A program made the position numbers and the translations under genes. Positions 1 through 5,191 of a stretch of DNA of 6,356 nt are shown one piece after another. The stretch comes from Pseudomonadota bacterium (GTDB lineage Bacteria; Pseudomonadota; Alphaproteobacteria; Sphingomonadales; Sphingomonadaceae), in the NCBI GenBank assembly GCA_023423775.1, contig JAFAEZ010000176.1:1-6356 (forward strand), in the 5' to 3' direction. Below the pieces are notes generated by a model. That model saw only the letters and a program-made list of their open reading frames with translations. It made no database searches and had not been told where the DNA came from. How positions within the stretch are numbered: the first letter of the stretch is position 1; every line of letters begins with the position of its first letter.

Positions 1-582
1 GCTGCGGCGCGGGGCGAACGCGGCGCGGGTCCGGGCGGCCCGGGCGGCGGCGGTCGCGGATTCGGTGGTCGTGGCGGCGGGGGCCAGGGCGGCCGGCTGC
101 AATTCTCGCTCTACCATACGTGGCGGCTTCAGGATCAGATCCTGATCCGCGAGGGCGTTCCCGAGCTCGACCTTCTGAACGGGTCCGCCACCGGCAATCG
201 CGGCGGCCAGCCGCGCCACCTGATCGAGGCGCAAGCGGGAATTTCGAAGAACGGGTTCGGCGCCCGTCTCAACGCCAATTGGCAGAGCGGAACGACCGTG
301 TTCGACGATCCGGGCGCTGGCGCGTCCGCCGGCGCGCTGCGATTCTCGGACTTTGCAACGGTCAACCTTCGGCTGTTCGCCGATCTCGGCCAGCAGCGCA
401 GCCTTGTGCGCCAATATCCGTGGCTGCGCGGCACGCGCGTCACCTTGCGGGTGGACAACATCTTCGACAGCCGCCTGCAGGTCCGCGACGAGACCGGTGT
501 AACGCCGTTGAGCTACCAGCCGGCCTATCTCGACCCGCTGGGCCGCTCGGTCAGCCTCAGCATCCGCAAGCTGTTCTTCTGA
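1..582 (+). CDS. TonB-dependent outer-membrane receptor, C-terminal part (5' truncated by window edge)
   Basis: The reading frame is open from the first base and ends at TGA 580-582, giving the last 193 residues of a larger protein. Residues about 5-32 are almost entirely Gly, Arg and Pro (short RGG and GGR units). From residue 33 (RLQFSLYHTW) the chain alternates hydrophobic and polar residues like outer-membrane beta strands. WLRGTRVTLRVDNIFDSR fits the 'V.NLFD' strand near the end of TonB-dependent receptor barrels, and the protein ends LSIRKLFF, with the terminal Phe used for outer-membrane barrel assembly. The family takes up siderophores, glycans, peptides or other large nutrients using TonB energy. 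The plug domain and TonB box lie outside the window, so the substrate cannot be inferred. The glycine-rich stretch probably forms a surface loop or a link between strands. The gene converges on the peptidase gene, and both share the hairpin at 584-618. Confidence 0.88.
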   Translation, partial: AAARGERGAGPGGPGGGGRGFGGRGGGGQGGRLQFSLYHTWRLQDQILIREGVPELDLLNGSATGNRGGQPRHLIEAQAGISKNGFGARLNANWQSGTTVFDDPGAGASAGALRFSDFATVNLRLFADLGQQRSLVRQYPWLRGTRVTLRVDNIFDSRLQVRDETGVTPLSYQPAYLDPLGRSVSLSIRKLFF

Positions 583-583
583 T

Positions 584-618
584 AAAAAAGGGGCGCCTCG
601 CGGCGCCCCTTTCCTTTT
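584..618. terminator. Bidirectional intrinsic terminator between convergent genes
   Basis: A perfect inverted repeat (GGGGCGCC at 590-597, GGCGCCCC at 602-609, four-base loop) extends by three A-T pairs (587-589 with 610-612) to an 11-bp stem. On the minus strand it is followed by six T residues (complement of 584-589), a classic intrinsic terminator for the prolyl oligopeptidase gene, whose TAA stop is at 617-619. On the plus strand the stem is followed by CCTTTT, so it can also end the receptor transcript, whose stop is two bases upstream, though the T tract is weaker in that direction. Confidence 0.92.
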
Positions 619-2773
619 ACTCGGTCACCGTCATGCCGGTGTGATGGGCGATGAACGCCCACATGTCGGCATATTCCTCGATGATCTTGTCGGTCGGCTT
701 GCCCGAGCCGTGGCCGGCACGGGTCTCGATCCGGATCAGGTGCGGCTTATCGCCGGCCTGGGCCGCCTGCAGCGCCGCCGTATATTTGAAGCTGTGGCCC
801 GGCACGACGCGGTCGTCGGTGTCCGCCGTCGTCACCAGCACGGCCGGATAGTCCACGCCCGATTTGATGTTGTGGTAGGGCGAGTAGCGCACCAGCGTCT
901 TGAAATCGGCTTCCTTCGAGGGATAGCCGTAATCGTCGACCCAGTAGCGGCCCGCGGTCCAGCGGTCGAAGCGGAGCATGTCCATCACGCCCACAGCCGG
1001 CAGCGCTGCCGCGAACAGATCCGGGCGCTGGTTGACGACCGCGCCCACGAGCAAACCGCCATTCGAGCCGCCCTGGATGGCGAGCTTGTCCTTCGACGTG
1101 ATGCCTTCGCCGATCAGATATTCGCCGGCGGCGATGAAATCGTCGAACACATTCTGCTTGTTGTGCAGACGGCCGGCGTCGTGCCATGCCTTGCCATATT
1201 CGCCGCCGCCCCGGATGTTCGCGACCGCGAGCACGCCGCCCTGATCGATCCAGGCGAGGCGGGTCGGCGAGAAGCTCGGCAGCATCGGCACGTTGAACCC
1301 GCCATAGGCATAGAGCAGGGTCGGCGCCGGGCCCGTCACGCCCTTCTTCTTGACCAGGAACATCGGCACACGGGTGCCGTCCTTGGACGTGTAGAAACGC
1401 TGGCTGACGTCGTAGGCGGCCGGATCGAACGCCACCTTCGGCTCCGCCCAGGGCGTCGCTTGGCCGGTCGTCGCGTCGTAGCGGTAGATCGCGGTCGGCG
1501 TCGCGAAGCTGGTGAAGGCGAAGAACGTCTCCGGATCGCCGGCCTTGCCATTGAAGCCGCCGGCCGAACCGATGCCCGGCAGCGCGATCTTGCCCTTGGG
1601 CTTGCCGTCGAGCGTGTAGCGGCGGACCTCGGTCTTGGCGTCGACCATGTAGGAGGCGATCAAGGTATCGCCGACGATCGAGACGCCGTCGAGCGTCGCC
1701 GCGTCCTCGGCGATGATCTCGACCGGCTGCGGATTGGCCTGAGCCACGTCGAGCGTGACCACGCGCAGCTTCGGCGCATCCTTGTTGGTCGCCCAGAAGA
1801 ACTTGGCCCCCTGGTTGCCGACATAGGACCAATTATTCTCGAGCTTGTCGATCAGCGTCCGCGGCTTTGCGCCCGGCTTGGTCAGGTCGATCAAATGGAT
1901 CGCATAGCGGTCGTCGGTGCCCTCGCTGGTGGTGACCACCAGCCACTTGCCGTCGTCGCTGACCTGCGGCCAGTGTCCCCGGCGCGGGTGCTCGGGCGTC
2001 TCGTAGACCAGCCGGTCGGCCGATTGCGGCGTGCCGAGCTTGTGGAAGTAAATCTTGCTGTTCTCGTTGACCGACTGGAATTTCTGGTCCTCCGGGACGG
2101 CGGGGAAGCGCGAATAGAAGAAGCCCGAGCCGTCCTTCGCCCAGTCGACGCCGCCATTCTTGATCCATTCGAGAGCGTCGCCGGTTTCCTTTCCGGTCCT
2201 CGTGTCGAGCACTTTGACCGTGCGCCAGTCCGAACCGGCGTCCTGGATGGCATAAGCAACATAGCGGCCGTCTTCCGACGGCGCCCAGCTGGCGAGCGCC
2301 GTCGCGCCGTCCTTGGACCAGCCGTTCGGGTCGAGCAGCATCCGCCCCTCGCCGCCGAGCTGGTCGCGGACGTAGAGCACCGACTGGTTCTGCAGACCGT
2401 CGTTGCGGGTGTAGAAATAGCGGCCGCCCTTCTTCACCGGCACGCCGAACCGCTCATAATCGTAAAGCGCCTTCATCCGCTTGGCGAAGATGTCGCGCCC
2501 CGGCAAATTGCCGAGATAGGCGCTGGTGACCTGGTTCTGGGCGGTGACCCAGTCGCGGACCTTCTGGTCGACACGGACGTCGTTCTCGAGCCAGCGATAA
2601 GGATCGGCGACATCCACCCCGAACTGCTTTTCGACGAGATCGAGCTTCGCGGTCGCCGGATAGGCGATGCGGGCCGGGGCGGCGGCCTCGGCGCCGGCGG
2701 CGGGCGCGGCCTGGATGGCCTGGGTGCCGGCGAGGGTCATGAGCGGGAGGAGAAGCAGCTGGGCATAACGCAT
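617..2773 (-). CDS. Secreted prolyl oligopeptidase (peptidase family S9A)
   Basis: A serine endopeptidase predicted to cut oligopeptides on the carboxyl side of proline, probably in the periplasm. From ATG 2773 it has 718 residues, normal for the family. Residues 1 to about 23 (MRYAQLLLLPLMTLAG and on to QAAPA) form a signal peptide. DPYRWLEND near residues 57-65 is the family's N-terminal signature; a beta-propeller region follows to about residue 430, then the alpha/beta-hydrolase domain. Visible active-site elements are YGGFN (Tyr490, likely oxyanion-hole Tyr), GGSNGG with nucleophile Ser570, Trp611 before VDDYG (proline-stacking Trp), DTDDRVVP with Asp653 and substrate-binding Arg655, and AGHGSGKPT with His688. 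All key residues are intact. The frame can be extended to GTG at 2824, but that adds 17 residues in front of a good signal peptide, so ATG 2773 is preferred; its Shine-Dalgarno match is weak (GAAGG about 12 nt upstream). It is last in a minus-strand run after the isomerase and the small secreted protein. Confidence 0.97.
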   Translation of the reverse strand: MRYAQLLLLPLMTLAGTQAIQAAPAAGAEAAAPARIAYPATAKLDLVEKQFGVDVADPYRWLENDVRVDQKVRDWVTAQNQVTSAYLGNLPGRDIFAKRMKALYDYERFGVPVKKGGRYFYTRNDGLQNQSVLYVRDQLGGEGRMLLDPNGWSKDGATALASWAPSEDGRYVAYAIQDAGSDWRTVKVLDTRTGKETGDALEWIKNGGVDWAKDGSGFFYSRFPAVPEDQKFQSVNENSKIYFHKLGTPQSADRLVYETPEHPRRGHWPQVSDDGKWLVVTTSEGTDDRYAIHLIDLTKPGAKPRTLIDKLENNWSYVGNQGAKFFWATNKDAPKLRVVTLDVAQANPQPVEIIAEDAATLDGVSIVGDTLIASYMVDAKTEVRRYTLDGKPKGKIALPGIGSAGGFNGKAGDPETFFAFTSFATPTAIYRYDATTGQATPWAEPKVAFDPAAYDVSQRFYTSKDGTRVPMFLVKKKGVTGPAPTLLYAYGGFNVPMLPSFSPTRLAWIDQGGVLAVANIRGGGEYGKAWHDAGRLHNKQNVFDDFIAAGEYLIGEGITSKDKLAIQGGSNGGLLVGAVVNQRPDLFAAALPAVGVMDMLRFDRWTAGRYWVDDYGYPSKEADFKTLVRYSPYHNIKSGVDYPAVLVTTADTDDRVVPGHSFKYTAALQAAQAGDKPHLIRIETRAGHGSGKPTDKIIEEYADMWAFIAHHTGMTVTE

Positions 2774-2863
2774 CAGATGGGCGGCCTTCGGCAGATTTGA
2801 AAGGAGCCCGAGGCTAGGCCGCACTGCGCCCGCCTGTCTATATCGAAAGTACGATGGTGCCCC

Positions 2864-3157
2864 TTAGCGACCCGGCGCGGTCCGCGTCCGGTCCCCGTCC
2901 GGCGGGGCGATGCCGTAGCCATAGCGGATGATCACGGGGTCGGGGCATCCGGCGACCTCGCGCATCACGGCGAGCTGGAGGTCACCCGGCGGCAGATCGC
3001 CCAACTTCCGGGCCTCCGGCCTCGTGTCGGCGTCAGCCTGATGGATGCGGGGGCCGGGGCAGTCGCGCATCTGGTCCGGCGTCATCGTCCGGGGCGCCTG
3101 GGCGGCGGCGGGGCCCAGCGCGAGCGCCAAGCCGGCGGCGAGGATCGTCCGGTACAT
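2864..3157 (-). CDS. Small secreted protein of unknown function with two cysteines
   Basis: A 97-residue protein that I cannot assign to a named family. The ATG at 3155-3157 follows a very good ribosome binding site (AAGGAG, 6-nt spacing), and the stop is TAA at 2864-2866. Residues 1-21 (MYRTILAAGLALALGPAAAQA) are a clear Sec signal peptide with an AQA cleavage site, so the mature product of about 76 residues should be periplasmic or released. The mature part has exactly two Cys (33 and 71), in CPGPR and GCPDPVIIRYG, which could form one disulfide. It also has a charged middle segment and a polar Arg/Thr/Pro-rich tail. No membrane helix follows the signal peptide, and there is no lipobox. It lies 49 nt after the isomerase gene and 90 nt before the prolyl oligopeptidase start, so co-transcription is plausible. 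A role as a partner or inhibitor of a neighbour is possible but unsupported. Confidence 0.78.
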   Translation of the reverse strand: MYRTILAAGLALALGPAAAQAPRTMTPDQMRDCPGPRIHQADADTRPEARKLGDLPPGDLQLAVMREVAGCPDPVIIRYGYGIAPPDGDRTRTAPGR

Positions 3158-3163
3158 GGACCT

Positions 3164-3169
3164 CTCCTT
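3164..3169 (-). promoter_or_regulatory. Strong ribosome binding site of the small secreted protein
   Basis: The minus strand reads AAAGGAGAGGTCC just before the ATG at 3155-3157, with AAGGAG six bases from the start codon. This is one of the two clearest Shine-Dalgarno sequences in the window and is the main argument that the 97-residue frame is a real, well-translated gene. Confidence 0.8.
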
Positions 3170-3181
3170 TGGTGCGTCGGC

Positions 3182-3210
3182 CTTATAGCATGGCCGGGCG
3201 TGAGGATCAG
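3182..3210 (-). promoter_or_regulatory. Possible promoter ahead of the small secreted protein
   Basis: On the minus strand TATAAG (complement of 3182-3187) resembles a -10 box. Seventeen bases upstream is CTGATC (complement of 3205-3210), a poor -35 with three of six matches to TTGACA, overlapping the isomerase stop codon. A start near 3175 would give a leader of about 17 nt containing the strong ribosome binding site. The box is AT-rich in a very GC-rich setting, which is why it is listed. It would allow the small protein and the peptidase to be expressed apart from the isomerase. Confidence 0.28.
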
Positions 3211-3809
3211 CTGCGAACGCGCCGCGCGCTGACGATGCGGATCGGCTTCACGATATGCTGGCCGATCGTATTGTGCGACCGGCCGCCCGGGTAGGTCGGG
3301 GCGGCCAGGATCTTGCGGACCACTTCCATCCCCTGCACCACGCGCCCGAAAGCGGCATAGCCGGCATAGCCGGGGCGCGCGTCGAGATAGCGCGCCGTCC
3401 CGACCGTGACGAAGAAGTCGCCCATCGCCGATCCGGGCGCGTTGCGCGCCATCGACACGGTGCCGTCGAGGTGCCGCAGGCCGGTGCGGTCGGTCGGCTC
3501 GTGCGCGATCGGGACGCGCGCGCGCACGACCTTGTGATTGATTCCGCCCTGGACGAGGCCGAAACGCGGGTCCTTCTTGTTGCGCGCCGCGCGGTAGAAG
3601 CTCGTGCCGTCGAACCTCTTCTCGTCGGCATAGCGCAGGAAATTGGCGGCGGTGATCGGCGCGCGCTTCAGATCGACCTCGATCACGATCGGCCCGGCCG
3701 TGGTTTCCAGGCGGACCCGGGCTGTGCCCGCGCGCTCGGCGGCAAAGCCCGAAGCGGACGCGAACAGGACGGCCAAGGCCGCCAAAGCTACGCACACGAG
3801 ACGAATCAT
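3207..3809 (-). CDS. Secreted cyclophilin-type peptidyl-prolyl cis-trans isomerase
   Basis: An isomerase of peptide bonds before proline, predicted to help protein folding in the periplasm. From ATG 3809 it has 200 residues; residues 1 to about 24 (MIRLVCVALAALAVLFASAS and on) form a signal peptide. The cyclophilin domain starts at VRLETTAGPIVIEVD (near residue 32). FDGTSFYRAAR carries Arg73, matching catalytic Arg55 of human cyclophilin A; VQGGIN carries Gln87, matching Gln63; VSMARNAPGSAMGDFFVTVG carries Phe132-133 of the hydrophobic pocket; AFGRVVQGMEVV closes the domain. The Trp and His lining the human pocket (121 and 126) are not conserved, which is common in bacterial members, so cyclosporin sensitivity is not expected. 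The frame extends to TTG at 3836, but that start touches the T tract of the upstream terminator and would precede the signal peptide, so ATG is chosen although its Shine-Dalgarno is poor. It is first in the run leading to the prolyl oligopeptidase. Confidence 0.94.
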   Translation of the reverse strand: MIRLVCVALAALAVLFASASGFAAERAGTARVRLETTAGPIVIEVDLKRAPITAANFLRYADEKRFDGTSFYRAARNKKDPRFGLVQGGINHKVVRARVPIAHEPTDRTGLRHLDGTVSMARNAPGSAMGDFFVTVGTARYLDARPGYAGYAAFGRVVQGMEVVRKILAAPTYPGGRSHNTIGQHIVKPIRIVSARRVRS

Positions 3810-3839
3810 GGACTTGGCGTAGCGAAGCCCGCGCAAACG

Positions 3840-3868
3840 AAAAAGCCCGGCGAAACACTCCGCCGGGC
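3840..3868 (-). terminator. Intrinsic terminator after the amidohydrolase pair
   Basis: The eight-base stem GCCCGGCG (3845-3852) pairs perfectly with CGCCGGGC (3861-3868) across an eight-base loop. Read on the minus strand, the stem is followed at once by five T residues (complement of 3840-3844). It lies 28 nt downstream of the TAG stop at 3896-3898 and should end the amidohydrolase transcript. On the plus strand there is no T tract. Its 3' edge is only about 30 nt from the ATG of the isomerase gene. Confidence 0.88.
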
Positions 3869-3895
3869 CTTCCCTGTATTCGCAATGACGATGCG

Positions 3896-5191
3896 CTAGC
3901 GCTCGAACGCCTTCGGCAGGGCCTTCTCGCCCGGGGTCAGATAGCGGTCGCGCAACTTGGTCTGGCGGTTCTCCAGCGGCTGCTGGACGCCGTCGATCAG
4001 GATCGCCACCGGCGCCGTGTCGAGCTCGAGCGGGTCGCCGTCCCAGATCACGACGTCGGCGCGACGGCCGGCGCGGAGCGATCCGAAATCATTGCCGAGC
4101 CCCATCACCTCGGCCGGAGCCGAAGTGACCGCGGCCAGCGCCTCGCCCCAGCTGACACCGGATGCGCCCGGCACCTTCTGCAGCGCGACGAGATTGCCCG
4201 CCGACTGTTTGGTGTTGCGCGGCTGGCCGCCAAGCTCGCCGATCGCGACCTTGACGCCGGCAGCCTTGAGGCGGCCGTAATTGGACTGGGTCGCCGCCAG
4301 CGCCTCGAAGGCATAAGGCAGATCGGTGAGCGCCGGGGTCAGCACCGGCACGTTGGCGGCGGCGATCTTGTCCGCTACCAGCCAGCCCTCGCTCGCGCCG
4401 ACCAGGATCAGCTTCAGGTTCGGGAATTCCTTGCGGAGATCCAGCACCTGGAGGATGTCGCTGGCGCGCTCGACATGGACCGCAAGCGGCATCCGTCCCT
4501 CGACGACCGGCACCAAAGCCGCGGCGTCGAGCCGCATCAGCAGCGCATCGCTGTCCCGCCCGCCGTAAGCGGAAGGGTTGCGCGCATAATCGCGCGCCTC
4601 GAGCATGGCGTTGCGGAAGAAGACGAAGGTCGCGGCGCGGCTGCCGCCGGCCTTGCGCGCGCCGGTCTCGCCCAGTTCGACGAACTGGAACGCGCGCGGC
4701 TTGAACACGGCATCCACGTCGTTGCCCATGTCGACCAGAGCGCCCTGGCCGGCAAAGATGTCGTTGCCGGCATCGGGCGCGACGATGGCGCGAGTGACGC
4801 CGCGGCTGCGGGTGATCGCCAGCGCCGAGACGGCGGCATTGACCGCGGGCGCGACATCGATCGCCGCCGAGAACGGCGACTGGTTCGCTACGCTGTCGTT
4901 GGCGTCGCTAACGCCCTCGACCTCGGTCAGGCCAAGATTGGTCCAGCCGGCGACGAGGCCCGGCGTGACCCAGCGGCCCTGGGCGTCGATGCGCTGGGCA
5001 TCGGCGGGGACGGCCACGCCCGCGCCGGCGGCGACGATACGGCCGTTGCGGATGACGACGGTGCCGTTGTCGACCGGCGCGGAGCCGTCGCCGATGGCGA
5101 CCTTGCCGTTGACGATGGCGACGGTCTGGGCGGCGGCCGGAGCGGCGGTGAGCGCGGTCGCGGCCGCGAGCAGGGTCAGGAGGCGCTTCAC
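3896..5191 (-). CDS. Secreted amidohydrolase-superfamily protein lacking most metal ligands (probable pseudoenzyme)
   Basis: A 431-residue protein with the outline of an imidazolonepropionase-type amidohydrolase. Residues 1-22 (MKRLLTLLAAATALTAAPAA and on) are a signal peptide, so it is periplasmic. A small beta domain follows (VAIVNGKVAIGDG, VVIRNGRIVAAG), then a TIM-barrel-like region, then the usual closing segment LGSLRAG-like (FGSLRAGRRADVVIWDGDPLE, about 369-389). Where the family has the metal motif HxH after TPG, this protein has AGWTNLG (Trp83 and Asn85 replace the two His). By eye alignment with its upstream neighbour the candidate metal-bridging Lys becomes Phe170, one His becomes Gly265, the Asp becomes Glu319, and only His239 remains. 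Canonical metal-dependent hydrolysis is therefore unlikely; a structural, binding or altered catalytic role is inferred. The GTG start at 5191 has AAGGAG seven bases upstream and overlaps the upstream stop in GTGA, indicating translational coupling. The frame is intact, so this is not simple gene decay. Confidence 0.93.
   Translation of the reverse strand: MKRLLTLLAAATALTAAPAAAQTVAIVNGKVAIGDGSAPVDNGTVVIRNGRIVAAGAGVAVPADAQRIDAQGRWVTPGLVAGWTNLGLTEVEGVSDANDSVANQSPFSAAIDVAPAVNAAVSALAITRSRGVTRAIVAPDAGNDIFAGQGALVDMGNDVDAVFKPRAFQFVELGETGARKAGGSRAATFVFFRNAMLEARDYARNPSAYGGRDSDALLMRLDAAALVPVVEGRMPLAVHVERASDILQVLDLRKEFPNLKLILVGASEGWLVADKIAAANVPVLTPALTDLPYAFEALAATQSNYGRLKAAGVKVAIGELGGQPRNTKQSAGNLVALQKVPGASGVSWGEALAAVTSAPAEVMGLGNDFGSLRAGRRADVVIWDGDPLELDTAPVAILIDGVQQPLENRQTKLRDRYLTPGEKALPKAFER

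Noticed and set aside
11..44. G-quadruplex from four G runs (11-14, 27-29, 33-35, 42-44)
   Set aside because: One loop is 12 nt and the runs follow from glycine codons in a coding region; it does not meet the usual short-loop pattern.
641..2800. A 719-codon open frame on the plus strand, fully antisense to the prolyl oligopeptidase gene
   Set aside because: The translation is His/Arg/Val/Ala-rich with no domain or signal peptide, while the opposite strand encodes a textbook S9A enzyme. Long stop-free antisense frames are expected in GC-rich coding DNA.
2774..2824. Longer start of the prolyl oligopeptidase at GTG 2824
   Set aside because: It would place 17 residues ahead of a good signal peptide and has no convincing ribosome binding site.
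2837..2865. TATAGA (complement of 2837-2842) as a promoter for the prolyl oligopeptidase
   Set aside because: At 17-bp spacing the -35 position reads AAGGGG, with no resemblance to a consensus; too weak to annotate.
1..3157. Lasso-peptide cluster (TonB receptor plus S9-family isopeptidase, as known in sphingomonads)
   Set aside because: The peptidase has the classic prolyl oligopeptidase DPYRWLEND and catalytic motifs. No precursor, cyclase or leader-peptidase gene is present, and the 97-residue protein has a Sec signal and two Cys, unlike a lasso precursor.
3356..3373. Short direct repeat of CATAGCCGG
   Set aside because: It lies inside the isomerase coding sequence and simply encodes the Gly-Tyr-Ala-Gly-Tyr-Ala stretch.
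3082..3885. A 267-codon minus-strand frame overlapping the isomerase and the small protein
   Set aside because: Arg/Ala/Gly-rich shadow translation in another frame, crossing two well-supported genes and a terminator.
3893..3902. Perfect 10-bp palindrome GCGCTAGCGC over the stop of the second amidohydrolase
   Set aside because: Short, single copy, no loop and no regulatory context; likely chance in GC-rich DNA.
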